NCBI GenBank assembly: GCA_964006375.1
Contig: OZ023267.1
Span: 31,477,094 to 31,541,093 of the forward strand
From: Tillus elongatus
Lineage: Eukaryota > Arthropoda > Insecta > Coleoptera > Cleridae
DNA: 64,000 bases
Direction of reading: 5' to 3'
The notes beneath the pieces are model-generated. The model was not told the origin of the DNA and did no database searches. It saw only the letters and a list, made by a program, of their open reading frames with translations. This document shows positions 13,620-27,795 of the stretch, one piece after another (position 1 is the stretch's first letter; the number at the start of each line of letters is the position of its first letter). The position numbers and the translations under genes are program-made.

Positions 13620-14640
13620 ATATGTTCAGTAATGAAGAATATTTTGACATGTTTGAATGTTATATTCGTCCTAACCGAAATACTGGGGCAGCTGCAAATT
13701 CATATCAACACAACTACCAAGCAAGACGACAATCAAACACCAAAATATTTTGCAGGATAGCGACCAGTCTGTTGAAGGACGGTAGCTTCCACGCAAAGAA
13801 ACTGCCAATGCCTAAAAATGAAAAAAGAAATAATGCCGTCTTACAGGTTTCAAACGAAAACCCACGCAATCTGTTCGGTGTTATGGTGAAAAAATTGACT
13901 TTCCAAAAAGTACGGTACACCGTGTATTAAAACAAAGTCATTACCATCCATAGAAGCCTACAATCGTACAAGGCCTAAATGTTGACGATTATCCTAAGCG
14001 ACTTTAATTCTGCAGATGGTATTAAGGAGAATGTCAGCAAGATGAAAATTGTCAATTGAAAATAATATGGACTGATGAATCCAGATTTACAAATTGTGGT
14101 GTGTATAATCGCCATAATAGGCATTATTGGGAAAATGAAAATCCCCATCTAAAGGAAGAAAGACGATTGCAAGACAGATTTGGTAATAATGTTTGGTGCG
14201 GCTTATTAGGTGAAAAACTGTTATTTTTATTTGTAGATTAGACAGTTACCTTTAAAAAATTTCAGGTAACTTTAATGTTAGTCCGTTCTTTTTTGAAAAT
14301 AAAATAACTGGGAAAAGGTATCTTGAACTATTGAGAAGACCTGACGACAATTTAAACGAGATTTGGTACCAACAAGACGCTTGTCCAGCTCACAATCGTC
14401 AATGAATTTTTGTACCAAAATTTTAATAATCGTGTCATTTGTAACAATGGACCGGTTCATTGGTCTGCTCGAAGTCCTGATATAACACTCATGGATTTTT
14501 TTTTGGTACTCTGAAGAATAATGCGTATAAATTCGATCCACCACAAAATATCAATGAATTACGAAACAGAACCACGGAAGCTATACACCATATTAACCAA
14601 AAACACCCTCACCAGAGTATGCAGGCATGTTTCAAAACAG
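13620..14640 (+). pseudogene. Tc1/mariner-like (DDE) transposase, broken
   Basis: The fragments in order are an N-terminal helix-turn-helix-like start (MFSNEEYFDMFECYIRP...), a linker with stops, a catalytic start IIWTDESRFTNCG (first Asp, about 14,067) followed by HYWENENPH and FGNNVWCGLLGEKL, then EIWYQQDACPAHNRQ (second Asp, about 14,375), and after a frameshift HWSARSPDITLMDFF (third acidic position, about 14,470). The order and spacing match the DDE_3-type transposases of the 45.8-46.8 kb copy. Several stops and at least two frameshifts make it dead. The enzyme family cuts and pastes DNA at TA targets. The terminal repeats of this copy are too eroded to place with confidence. Confidence 0.8.
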
Positions 14641-15059
14641 TGGCCATATTGAACAATTTTTTATTTAGTGTATCTTCACTTAGTAAGTTAATATGTTGTA
14701 ATTTTTCATCAAAGATGGACTTACTTATTTGCTAATATCTGCTGTTTGTTTATACCAACACAACCATAAATCCCACAGAACAATTTTTTAAATGCGCAGA
14801 TTCTTATGTGAGCAGCGATCAGCACGACACTTGGAGCCTGGATGTCATATTTAAGTAAAGCGCTACATTTATTTACCAATAAATTACCTCAAATGTCTAA
14901 ATTTTAAATGAAAATGTCTTAAGTATAAATAAAACGTGTTGGCCGAAATTCGTTGCGACATTGGTAACGAACACTGGTATAACGCAAGTTATACCTAAAC
15001 ATGACCTGTGTTGATTTTGTCGCTGGCCCCTTGTTAAGATAAATTAACGTCAACTTAAC

Positions 15060-16035
15060 TCTAAATATTGCTTGGGTTAAGCTGTTGAAAAGTCTGGATG
15101 CAGCAAGTGCGTTATGGCTGTGAATAAAAATATTTTTTAATGGCAAATATGTGTGTTTTTTTAAGAAATAAGACATCAAATTTGGTTACCAGTATAACTT
15201 ATACAGTAGAAACAATGTGCCATGTTTCATCAAAATAACTGTATTATTTGAAAATGTACAAAAATTGAGCTATTCAAACTTGAAACATTTTATGAAAATT
15301 CGCTACCGTAACGCACTTGCTGCGGCCTGAATTTATTTTCTTACAAAAATGAATTATATTTCGATGAAAAATGCAAAAATGCAGTAACATAAGGGGTGAA
15401 AAAAATTTTGATTCAGATACGACTTATGGGCCATCCTGTGATTGTAGAAATAATTTTTTAAGATGTAGCTCTACACACCCTATGATTCATGTATACAATT
15501 TTTTTCGTATCTTGTATAATAACGGATATATTGGCTTTATTGATTTTTTACGAAAATTCGACAAAAATTATACACCATTAAACGATAAACTCCATAGCTA
15601 AGACTAGTGCCAAAACATCAGAGAAAGAGTCTATTTGAAATGAATTTTCTGGAAATATTTTAGTAAAATCAAGGACAGTGATGGGTTAAAGCTAAGACTT
15701 CAGGGCTGAAAAACATTCTTCTTGAGTCATTTTTACGTAGTTTCAAGTTATTTGCCTAAATGTTTCCAATTTTGACGTTTTAAATCGCGACATTGACGTT
15801 TCGAGGAAAACCTCGATTTATTTTTCTTTAAATGCATCTTAACTTTTTTGTCTTTGAACTTACAGATCTAAATGGTAGGTAATTTACCTATAATGATATA
15901 AATCCGCGAACCAAATTTGGTTGCCCTTAGTTTAATGTTTTTGAAGACATAAAGATTTTTAGAAAAAAAAACACAAAATTTTCCGCGAAAACCTAGGCCC
16001 ATTTTCCTTGCTAATGAACTTATCCAAGCCACTTT
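15060..16035 (+). repeat. Repeat X copy interrupted by a LINE
   Basis: It carries the landmarks AAGTCTGGATGCAGCAAGTG, CGTATCTTGTATAATAACGG and CGACATTGACGTTT in the same order as the 18.0-20.3 kb copy. It stops at about 16,035 inside the conserved ...CCAAGCCACTT segment and resumes at about 17,010 after a retrotransposon insertion. Confidence 0.65.
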
Positions 16036-17010
16036 AGCTTTAGCCTCTACTTTGTTTCTTCTCCACATCAATGACCTCCTCTCTAGCACATCCAACCCAG
16101 ATCACAGTTACGCGGACGATAGCATCCTCCATTCAAATATACAATATTCTAAGCCTGTCTCTTTAGCCTAATTAGATGAGTATCGCAGACTCATAGATGG
16201 TTCTGTCTCCGTGGACCTCCAAAAAATATAAGACTGGGGATATAGATATCTTGTAAAATTCAACCCCACCAAATCACAGGCTTGCCTTCATTCTCATAAG
16301 AGATACACCAGCCCTAGACCCATCACAATAAACAACCAAGTTATTCAAACTAATGAGCCCTTTTCACTTGTTGAGATTTCTGCGCATCGAAATCTCAATT
16401 GGCACCAACATGTCACATCAATTGCAGAAGCGGTTGCTAAGAAATTAGGTTTCCTCTTCCGGGTTTGCAAATACTTTTTACCAGCTAATCTCTATAGCTT
16501 ATGTACTTCACAAATAAGAACAAACCTCGAGTACTGCTTCCACATCTGGGGTGCCGCTGCCCCGCTTCTACACTCGCTATCCTGGACTCCATTCAGAAGA
16601 GAGCCATACGTCTCATCGGTGACCCTACCCTCACCCAAAGGCTGCCATCCCTTGCCTACCGACGTGCCATTGGTGACCTCTCTCTCTTTTATAGATATCT
16701 GCACGGGCACTGCTTAGAGGAGCTTTCTTCCATAGTTCCTCCACTTGCTGATCTACCAGAGGAACAGAACGAATGCACTCTTTTACTGTCCAGGTCACCA
16801 GACATAGAACATCTTGTTACGCCCGCTCTTTTGTTCCGAGGACTTCCAAGTTGTCGAATTCCTTGCCGGCACATGTTTTTCCTTCTCCCCCAAACCTCCA
16901 AACTTTCAAGTCCAGAATCAACAAGTTGCCTCTTTCCTCCTTGTCGACACCCGCGGTACAATAGTATTTAGGCTGTAAGCCCTCGTGGTGTGTTGGAATA
17001 AAAAACGAAA
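16036..17010 (+). pseudogene. RTE-like non-LTR retrotransposon fragment
   Basis: In shifting frames this reads as RT from the block-B tail (LLFLLHINDLLSS), block C SYADDSILHS, a thumb (VKFNPTKSQA, LNWHQHVTSIAEAVAKKLGF, LYSLCTSQIRTNLEYCFHIWG), and LDSIQKRAIRLIGDPTLTQR followed by YRRAIGDLSLFYRYLHG. It ends with a GTGTGTTGGAATAAAAAACG tail (AATAAA signal). Stops occur near 16,170 and 16,230, with a frameshift near 16,560. It sits inside repeat X, whose sequence continues on both sides with a short ACTT at each junction. The family would provide RT for target-primed integration. The RTE assignment is inferred from the C-terminal motif style. Confidence 0.75.
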
Positions 17011-17080
17011 AAACTTGCGAGAAAATGTACTCGCCCAATTTGATCAAAATCCGCCCATTATTTTTTGAGTTATCGGTGTG

Positions 17081-17188
<108 letters not shown>

Positions 17189-17299
17189 TGAAACTGACCC
17201 CAGATATGTGTTATAGGGGGCCTAATTAGCGCTCATTCGAAGAAAAAAAATTCAAAATTCGAAAGTAGATTTTTTAAAGAAAATTCACTAATAAAATTA

Positions 17300-18040
17300 A
17301 CTACAAACATTTATATGGTGTAGCTGGGTATGTAGGATGTCTAGAAGGAAAATGTTTTCTTTGCTTAATTTTGTTTCTTTGTTTATGTTATACTATTATA
17401 TAGTTAACCAAGACATTGAGTCATTTAAAAATAAACCAATACTACACTGCTTTTTATAAGATATGGGCAACTGAAAATTTCAATTCACGTTCCGAAGGGC
17501 AAAGATCAATGGTAGGATCACGGATAAGAAAAAGTAAAAAATGACGGTTCAAAGTTTAATTTGATTCTATAGCCCGGGCTGTGGGAGTGAACAAACTGAT
17601 AATCAATACTTCAAACAAAGATATATTTGCTTCTTAGCTGCAAAGTTCGTTGAGAGCGAAGTTTCTTTTAGAAAGTTACACAAACTTTATTTAAAGTAAA
17701 TTCCTTTCGGCCATAACTAATTCTGATTACTACCTAGAGTGTAATTTTTCAACGAGATTAACTGTTTTCTGTAACTTTTTTATATAACTTTTAATTTTCA
17801 ATCTTGTATTGTGTAACATCCTACGATCAGTGCTTATATTGTGTTAGCATTAAAAATCAATTTATTCATTTTGGTAAGGCGATGTCTTCGTCAAAATCGA
17901 AAGGTAAGGTCGATTCGTAGATAGTTCTGGATTTTTCCTTAGCTAATATACGATAGTACGTAGCTGTGCTTTACGTAAAGTTTGATTACCCTGTGCTTAT
18001 ACGAAATTTCGTTGGTAAGCACAAAGTTAGGTTCAATCTT
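17300..18040. other. AT-rich DNA without a recognisable gene
   Basis: No coding or RNA feature is visible. Confidence 0.4.
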
Positions 18041-18168
18041 AAAAAAAGTCTGGACGCAGCAAGTGCGTTATGGAAGCGAATTTTCATTAAATGTTTTTAA
18101 TAGCAAATATTATGTCTTTCTAATGCAAGCAGGCATCGATCTGCGGTTACCGGTATGGCCCATATACA

Positions 18169-19110
18169 GTGGAAATCCCCGACACGCTCGTTTGGTTCAC
18201 GGACGGATCCGGCGGGGAGCGTGGGACGGGGGCAGGTGTTTACTCGGAAGGACCGATGGTAAGTCATAGTATTTCCCTCGGAGCCCATGCAACGGTGTTT
18301 CAGTGTACGCCATCCTGCACTGTGTGCGGGAGAACAAGAGGAGAGGCTACACCAGCAAGCGGATCCTCATAGCCACAGACAGCCAGGCAGCCCTTAAGGC
18401 ACTAAGTAGCCAACGGGTAAATTCCTGGCTGGTGAGTGAGCGGCGAGACGAGACGAGCGACCTGGCTGGGCAGAATGATATGACCCTCATCTGGATGCCG
18501 GGTCACTTGGGGGCCAAAGGCAATGAAGAAGCTGACAATCTCGCGAAGAGAGGGTCGGCAGAACCATTTATGGGACCAGAACCGGCTCTGGGTGTGACAA
18601 AGAGTACTGCTAGGGGAGCCATTAAGTCCTGGGTCAGAAACCAACACAAGGTGTACTGGGCGGACTGTCCAGGGCTCAGACATGAGAAGTCAATAATTGA
18701 CGGACCCAGTTCAAAGAGAGCTCTGGAGCTGCTAAATCTTAGCAGAGGACAGCTCAGAAACACAACAGCTATCTTGACGGGACAGATCGCCGTCAAGAAA
18801 CACCTGCATAAAATGGAGCGGTTCGAAGGGGACCTCGCATGCAGACTCTGCGGCGAGGAGGAGGAATCAGCCCAGCACATCTTGTGCGAGTGTAAGGCTC
18901 TGGACCGCAAAAGAAAACTAATCTACGGTCAGTCTAGACCGGAGACAGAGCAATATAAAACTTCACCCTACCAATCGCTGTGCAGGCTAGTTCAAGGCAC
19001 AGTGATTTTGGAATGGGTGGAGTAAGACTAAGGGTATGCACAATCAATCAAAGGTTGCAGTGCTATCGGGGCGGCACGGCCGCTGACGAGCCCTGAGGGG
19101 AAAAAATGAC
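18169..19110 (+). pseudogene. Non-LTR retrotransposon RNase H and zinc-domain 3' end
   Basis: RNase H begins at about 18,169 (TLVWFTDGSGGE, first Asp). A frameshift near 18,305 has removed the Glu-containing EVY box, and the second frame continues with YAILHCVREN, LIATDSQAALKAL (Asp), IWMPGHLGAKGNEEADNLA (His, Asp) and a zinc-binding end CRLCGEEEESAQHILCEC (CX2C...HX4C). It ends at LVQGTVILEWVE (stop about 19,025), with a 3' UTR to about 19,110. It is the best copy of the family also seen at 1.2-1.76 and 4.3-4.45 kb. It is 5'-truncated and inserted into repeat X. The domain calls are firm; the clade (R1/I/Jockey group) is inferred. Confidence 0.85.
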
Positions 19111-20208
19111 CCATATAGTAGAACCACGGTACCATATTTTATCACAATTATTACTTATTGTTTGAAAATGTAAAAAAAATTTTCGAAAATAAACTTATAA
19201 TATTTCCGGGAAAACTGGTTTCCTAGCCAACAAATCTTACGTCGATAGCAAATTGAGTTATTGAAATTTGAAGGATTTAATGAAAATTCGCTACCAAAAC
19301 GCACTTACTGCGTCTAGATTTTTTTCTTACAAACATGCATCATATTTCGATAAAAATGCAAAAATGTAATAATATAAGGGTGTTCGAAAAAAACAACTAT
19401 AGGGATCACCAACGACTTATGGACCACCCTGTGATTGTCAAAATAATTTTATAAGATGCCGCTTTAATTAACTTACAACTTACAACTTTTTCTCGTATCT
19501 TGTATAATAACAATTATATTGAGCTTTACTGTAAAAATGCGTCAGCCTGTATATATGTAAACAGAGAAAAACTCAAAGTAAACCTGGACATGGATTTTAG
19601 GGCTCCTAGTTGGCGCACATTTGAAGAAATCTCTTTCAAATTCAAAAGTCGCGGTCTTCAAATTAACGATTTTTTTTACGAAAATTAGCTAAAAGTTGTA
19701 GACAGTTAAACCATAAACTTTACTAAAACTACCGCCAAAGCATTAGAGTAAGGGTCTATTTGAAATTAGTTTTCTGTAAATATTTTAGTAAAATGAAGGA
19801 CAATGACGGCTGCAGCTTAAACTTAAGAATTTGCGGAACACCCTTCTTGAGGAATTTTCTTTATGTAATCCGTATTTGTTTCAGGTTCTTTGCGTAAATG
19901 TTTGACGTTTCAAAGCGCGACTCTGACATTTTGAGGAAAACCCTATTTTTTAAATACCTATAACTTTTTTATCTTTTAACTAATAGACCTTAATTTTGGT
20001 AGGTGGGTCACCATTTTTAATGCAAATACGCGTACCAAATTTAGTTGCCCTTACTTTGTTATTTCTAGAGATATAAATTTTTCCGAAAGAAATTACAAAA
20101 TTTTCCGGGAAAACCTAGGCCGATTTTCCTGGATAACAAACTTGTCCAAGCCACTTGCAAAAAGAAAGTACTCACCAAATTTGATTTGACACACACACAC
20201 ACATATAC

Positions 20209-20210
<2 letters not shown>

Positions 20211-20272
<62 letters not shown>
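20211..20272. repeat. (TA)n microsatellite in repeat X
   Basis: About 30 TA units following a CACACACACACACA run. Confidence 0.95.
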
Positions 20273-20276
<4 letters not shown>

Positions 20277-20569
20277 TGAAACTGACCGCTGATATGGGTC
20301 TGCGATCATTTAAAGAAATTTTAATTTTTTCAAAATTAAAAAGTCGGGACCTTCTCACTAGTGATTTTTTTAAAGGAAATTCACTAAATATCGCTAGATG
20401 CCTAGTCACGTAATCGGATCGGTTATCAGAGAGAAATTAGTAGACCTGTGCGGTGTTAGAAATTCGATATATTAAAGGTCACTGGCACGGACCGGGGGAA
20501 TTCGACTGACTAATTAAAATAAATCATTCTTTAATCTATTTGAAGTGATCAGGTTTGTATGATTAACAA

Positions 20570-20623
20570 ACTTGAGCCACTTTGAAAAGGATGGTACTCA
20601 CCAAATTTTATCAAAATTAGCCC

Positions 20624-20694
<71 letters not shown>

Positions 20695-20830
20695 TGAAAC
20701 TGAACCCGGATATGTATTCCAGGGGGACAAATTAACGCTCATTTGAAGACATTTTTTCAAAATTTAAAAGACGATCTCCTCATTATTAATTTTTTTTAAA
20801 GAAAATTGACTAAAAGGTTGTCATGATTGA
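20570..20830 (+). repeat. Short repeat X fragment around (TA)n
   Basis: Contains only the tract-flanking part of repeat X: TACTCACCAAATTTTATCAA, then (TA)n at 20,629-20,690, then AAATTGAAACTGAACCCGG. It ends with a TTAAAGAAAATTGACTAAAA tail. Confidence 0.7.
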
Positions 20831-20834
20831 AGAT

Positions 20835-21690
20835 AACTTGAGGTATCTGGTGTCCTAAAGATGTTGAAAACTAATCCAAAACGTCGAGAGCGAATTACAC
20901 TAACTACAGAAAGAGAATTTTCGTTTAGGCAAGGTAGACAGCATATTAATTACAAATCTCAGACATTGAAGATATTTTTCAAAAGTATCGGACGGAAAGT
21001 TCTTGTTTGTTATAATTTCAAAATATTTTACCTAGCTTACAAAAGAAAAATTATTTTGTTACGTTCCGGTTCGTAAGCTTTAACGAATTGTTTTCTAAAT
21101 TAATGCATTTGATGATTCTTGAGTTAATATTTTGCAAGAGGTACCTATTACTTATAATTTTAGCAACATCAGAAATAAGTTGCTCATCCAGCCAATACTT
21201 AATTTTTTTTCCAAGACCGAATTTATACTTACTTTTTTTAATCGTAATAAAATTAGTAATTTAGCGTACCAACGAGACAATAATATACAACCAAGCCATA
21301 AATAAAAGCTAGTAAGTTTTGCTCACGATACATCAAACAATAAATGCATGGTTTTGATTATGGCCAGCAAATGAGCCTAAAAAGCTAAGCTTGCCTTCAT
21401 AATCATTATCTGTCATTTACACTTAAATTACACGTAAATTAAACACCAGTATAAACAGAATTATTAATTAAACCGAAATACAATCAACAATCTAAGTATT
21501 AATTTTAACTAACTAATTAGATTTAATTAAAATGTGTATATGTAACATCAAACAAAAACTGTTTTATCTTTTTGTGGCAAGAAATACTTAACGTTGTGGT
21601 AAAATATTTGGTGGTAAATTATTTTCTAGTGTCATATGGCAAAAAGTTGTGAAGTATCAGGGACAAAAAAATGTGACTTCTTTGGCCCAA
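20835..21690. other. AT-rich DNA without a recognisable gene
   Basis: No supported feature. Confidence 0.4.
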
Positions 21691-21699
21691 GGAGTTTGA

Positions 21700-24060
21700 A
21701 TAGTCTGGAACCTTGGCTTCAAAACAAAACAAAAACAAAGACGAAAAGAGAAAAGCGTTGAGAGAATCGATGCGCCAGGGGGACTTTATTATGTTGAATG
21801 ATGGTAGACTTCCAACGTTCGAAAGGAATGAAGGATCGTCATATTTTGACGTAAGCATGTGCTCATCAAGTCTGCAGAGGTATGCGAGAGCCTGGCATAT
21901 GAAGAACGAAGGAGAACCTGAACTACCACAAAATATCCTTTTTAAGATATCAGAGCCGTTAAGTAGTTCCCAGCAAACTCCAACAATCAAAAGAAGCTCC
22001 TATAACGCCGAAAAGCAAGGGAAAATACTAGAAGAAACAGGGAGACAAATAAATCAGAAAAACTACGAAGGTAGTGTCAAAGACCGGAACCAGTTCTGAT
22101 TTTGGCGATTTCTTTATTCCACCAATATGCATTTTTTCGCCTGCAGCATTGCTGTTTCTTCATGTGCTTGAAGAAACAGCAATGCTGCAGGCGAAACAAT
22201 GCATATTGGTGGAATAAAGAAATCGCCAAAATCAGAACTGAATCTACGAAGGCAAGAAGGAAGGTTCACTGGATTCGATAGGAAAGAAACATCAGAAATG
22301 GTGATAGAGAGGAAGCACAGAATCAATACAGGGAAGGCAGATATAAATTAATGACAGCAATAACAAAGGCAAAAAAGCAAGCTTGGACTCCCTTTGCAAA
22401 GAAATTGATAATGATATTTGGGGACCAGAGTACACGATTGCCACAGGTAAAATTGGTACAAGAACACCAATGACAATAAGTGGTGATGAACAAGCTAAGA
22501 AAGCGCAGGAATTGTTCCCTAAACACGAAATCAAAGAATGGCCGAGAGTGGAGCTAAAGTCAGAGGATATTCCACTTTGTACAGATAAAGAAATAAGGGA
22601 AGCAGGCCAAAGCATGAAATCTGGTTAAGCTGTAGCAGAACAGAAGCCGGAGATATTACAAGCTATGATCAGTGGTGGAAGTTTCCTGTCAGAATAGAAG
22701 ACTGCTCGATTGGTATTATTAGAGAATGCACAGAAAACAGGAGGAGGGAAGTCATATAGAATTGGAAGCCTGGAAGACGGAAAAGCAAAATTATATGAAC
22801 ATGTAATAAATAACAGAATTAAAAGTAAATCGAGAGAAGATGAGGGTTAGCAGACAACCAATTTGATTTCCGCAAGAGGCGCTCGACGATTGATGCTGTA
22901 AATAAGGTACAGGACTTGGCAATGAGAGAAGGCAGTAAAACAGGTTTGTGGCCATGGTAACGCTGAACGTATAAAATTCAATACAGCACGATGGAGAGTC
23001 ATATGCGAAATGTTAAGAAAGAGGCAAGTTGAGCCACATCTGATGAAAATAGTATGTAGCTACCTGGAACACAGAAAGCTACTAATTAAAGAGAAATATC
23101 GGAAGCAGGTTACATGTGGCGTGCTTCAGGGGCCAATCCTACGACCAACACTGCGGAACTTGTACTGCGATAAGGTTTATAGTCTGGACTCCGTCAACAA
23201 CACGGCTAGTATATGGTATGCAGATGATTTAGCGCTAGTTGTAAGCAGAGAAAATAAGGCTGGCGTAAATGATAGTATCAACTGGTCAGTGGCAAGGGTG
23301 GAAAATTGGATGGGAAAAGTGGTCTACAACTCGCGCGTCACAAAACTGAAAGTATAGTGCTAGTGGGACGAAGAACACTGATAACAGTAACCGTCAAGGT
23401 GGAGAATACAGAAATTCAGCCGCAGACAAGCCTGAAATACCTCGGCATACAAGTAGGACATAACATGAGCATGTGTGTGCACAAAGATAGACTAGTGGCA
23501 AAAGCAGACATGATGGTTGCGAAACTAGGACGTCTGATGCCAAATATGTGTGGACCAAAACCAGAGAGAAGAAGAGTGCTGAGTAGTATGGTAAACTCAG
23601 TCATAATGTTTGACGCATCAGCATGGAGCCGTGTTGTCAAAGACAAGGCGTAGAAAATAAGTTGAAGGGGCAGAAGAAGTTAGTCATCAGAATCGCAAGT
23701 TCATATAAAATAGTGGCAACAAAAGCAATACAGGTGATTTCAGGAACGCTCGCTTTACATTTATTGGCAAGAAAGGTAACTCATGAAAGACACAAAAATA
23801 GAAAAGAAAAAAAAAAGAAAGCAAGAACCAAAACAATGCTGGAGTGAAAGCGAGGACGGGAAGGAGAAATGTCAACATCCCAGTGGACAAAGAGGCTCAT
23901 TCGACACATACAGATATGGATGTCGAGACAGCATGGGGAGGTGGGTTATTATTTTACCCAATTTATGTCCTGGGCGTTCCAGGTCTTACCTGAGTAAAAG
24001 GAAAATAGTCTCAGTGTGTTCAACCCTACGCCTAAGAGAGACCTAAGAGGTCTGTGGTTG
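21700..24060 (+). pseudogene. R1-like non-LTR retrotransposon, EN-RT remnant
   Basis: In successive frames the segment first shows an endonuclease tail (MLNDGRLPTFERNEGSSYFD followed by VSMCSSSLQRYARAW). Then comes the linker AYWWNKEIAKIRTES, an N-terminal RT region, FNTARWRVICEMLRKRQVEP, YLEHRKLLIKEKYRKQVTCG, VLQGPILRPTLRNLY (block B, degenerate) and IWYADDLALVV (block C, YADD at about 23,218). The thumb reads TSLKYLGIQVGHNM, and an R1-style terminus reads TKRLIRHIQIWMSRQHGEVG. Many stops and frameshifts make it dead. A 70-bp inverted duplication lies inside it (see 22,089-22,242). R1-type elements prime reverse transcription at a nicked target. The assignment to the R1 group rests on the thumb and C-terminal motifs. 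Confidence 0.8.
22089..22242. repeat. Near-perfect 72-bp-arm hairpin inside the R1-like remnant
   Basis: Arms 22,089-22,162 and 22,169-22,242 are reverse complements over at least 70 bp with one visible mismatch (TTTTTT against TTGTTT, near 22,134) and a loop of about 6 nt. The right arm is the ancestral coding strand (it encodes AYWWNKEIAKIR), so the left arm is the inverted duplicate. Confidence 0.9.
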
Positions 24061-24221
24061 AACACACTAAGACCTTAGAGACGATCTCCTTCGAGATCTG
24101 GGGAGTAGGCAGATTGAGGCCCCTTAATCGAGCTACAACAACCCAACTTACCTTTCTCCACCGCTCCAAGGCACATTGAGGCTATGTCCTTACATATTTC
24201 TTTTGCCTCTTCTGAATACGG

Positions 24222-24284
24222 TTCAACCCAAAAACCGAGAACCAAGTATGTCTCACATTAAAAACCGCGGAAATCTTTCTGAAC

Positions 24285-24382
<98 letters not shown>

Positions 24383-24911
24383 TAGTTTTACCACGCAATT
24401 TTAAGTTGTATGTCACAGCAATCTGACATAATTACAGTGTATTGTGCGCATGTCCCACCTTTCGAACCATAAGGTGCGTTTTGCTGTGCAAGATATTATT
24501 CCCAGCACCGGTTCTGGTCCGACAAAGTCACTCTGGGCACCACTTCTGGCAAGCGTGTCGGCCGCAACGTTGCCATCATGGTCCGAGTGACCCGGTATCC
24601 AGACCAGCGACATTGCATTACAGCTGCCCAATTCGTTCAGGGCAGATTTACAACTCCATACCGTCTTTGAATTACACCGGTAGGAACCAAGAGCCTTTAT
24701 TGCAGCTTGGCTATCTGCATATATCTTTATCGATTTGTTTGTGCACAGGTCTTTTAAACTTTCCCTTGCACACATCTCGATGGTATACACTTCTGCCTGG
24801 TGTATATATAACCAAGTTAAAGGTATTTTCAAGAGATTTTATTTCATAACACGATACAGTCCATTTTAATATGTAACAGCAGTAACTGCAATCCACGAAC
24901 CAGACACACGA

Positions 24912-24997
<86 letters not shown>

Positions 24998-25063
24998 GTT
25001 CAGAAAGATATCCGCGGTTTTAAATGTGAAACATACTTGGTTCTCGGTTCTCGGGTTGAACCT
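24222..25063. repeat. Foldback unit: 68-bp inverted repeats with (TA)n on the inner sides
   Basis: The left arm (24,222-24,288: CCGAGAACCAAGTATGTCTC ... TTTCTGAACATT) and the right arm (24,995-25,063) are near-identical inverted copies. Each arm opens directly into a long (TA)n tract (24,288-24,379 and 24,917-24,994). Between the tracts lies an RNase H remnant on the minus strand. Confidence 0.85.
24413..24832 (-). pseudogene. RNase H fragment of a non-LTR retrotransposon
   Basis: Minus-strand frame with QAEVYTIEMC (Glu), IKIYADSQAAIKALGSY (Asp), MSLVWIPGHSDHDGNVAADT (His, terminal Asp) and then GPEPVLGI. It lacks the first TDGS box and everything after about residue 140, where it meets the (TA)n tract. 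The catalytic Glu, Asp and His positions are kept, but the fragment is too short to function alone. It is a different LINE family from the RNase H remnants at 2 and 18 kb. Confidence 0.8.
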
Positions 25064-25104
25064 AGTTTTCACACTTATTACAGCGACAACATTTTTAAAC
25101 AATA

Positions 25105-26530
25105 AAAAGCTTATTTTAGTTTTCGTGCGGTCTGTAAGTTAATCCGTTTTTCAATCAATCATCTGCTTTCTAATACATGCCACCAACATGCCATTTTTGA
25201 ATGATAATTTATCCAAAGGAAAATGCTTCATAAAGAGCTCAAATACACAGGTTTTGTTCAATGTTTTTTATCGCGCCTGTATCTAATTCGCGTCATTTCC
25301 ATTCTTTACGGGAGACGTGAAAACGGACCGCAGGTGCACATCGCGTACACATCTCTGGATAAAGTGAAATCCAGCTGCTTTATTGAGGGCGCATATACAT
25401 GACAAGACCAAATGAAATTGATAACCTACGCCCGCACGTGATAAACTGATGACAAATTTATGTCACAAATAGGATTTGCAATGCCATATATTGAGCCATA
25501 AAATAAAGGAAAAGTTCGCAGGCAACGATCAAATATATTCCCGGAAGTAGCGGGAAGAATAAAAGATATAATCAGGCTAATACCCTCTTCTCCAGGTCTC
25601 ACCTAGCGTCACGTCCTCCCTTCGAGACTTCAACTCATCCCTCATGTCTACCCGCTAAGATTTACTGCCATTCGTCTTGCAAACAAAAAGATACCGCCCC
25701 TGCCACTTCTCTTTTGGGGTAATTTGCTTCTCCTTGAGCGCGTGCAGGACTGTATTTCTACCATGCTCTTCCTTTTTGTGAAATTGTGGCTGACTTTTTT
25801 ACAAATCTCGCCTAGTAATTGATCATTTTGTAGAACACAGAAACAAATGTGGACTTCCGTCAAGTCTCCGGCAAACTATATACGAAAATAATGTGGATTT
25901 TAGCTCAGAAAACTCAATTAATTATCAGTTGTAGATAGTCAAAACATAACGATACATGAAGTAAATTGGGTAAACAACACAATATACAATGTGAGGATAA
26001 AGCTTGGAACCTAAATCATAAATGCGTAATTTTTTCAATAAAAACGCTGAGATATGTAATTTTATATTTTAAATTGTCAATTTATGACGTAAAAATTACA
26101 TTTATGACGTCCACTATCTCTGAATGGTGGGGTTGTCATAGGTTTTTAAATGACAACTTTATTATTTTGTGGCTATTTTTCCATAGACTTGTTTACTATT
26201 TAAATGGCGATAAAAGGTACCTTATATAAGAAAGTTTTTGGAGAAATAGTATCACTTACTTATTATATATTATCTGAAATTCAGAAAAATGCACTTTGAA
26301 TAAGTGCTTAAAGCAAGCTTTGAATGAATACTGTGTGTATGGAATAATGGAATATGGCCTAGGTTCTATCTTGTTGATTCTCCTAATCCCGAGGAAACTT
26401 TAAATAGTACAGACAAATATAAAAGGATCAAGAATTACGAGAAAACCTACTTTGAGTAATTTATAGTTTAACTTCTCAAAATATCAAAGTCACTATTTAA
26501 AACGACAAAATTGAAGGATTTTAAACAAAG
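25105..26530. other. AT-rich DNA without a recognisable gene
   Basis: Nothing with family-level support was found. The segment around 25,580-25,860 is somewhat richer in C but has no coherent frame. Confidence 0.4.
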
Positions 26531-26539
26531 ATCCTGAAA

Positions 26540-27795
<1,256 letters not shown>

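Larger units (their letters stand above)
18045..20400 (+). repeat. Long repeat X copy, split by a LINE insertion
   Basis: This is the most complete copy: 18,045-18,175 and 19,110-20,400, with the LINE 3' end inserted between. The junctions show GGCCCATATACAGTGGAA on the left and GACCCATATAGTAGAA on the right, consistent with a diverged target-site duplication. The (TA)n tract lies at 20,211-20,272, preceded by an (AC)n run. Confidence 0.6.
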
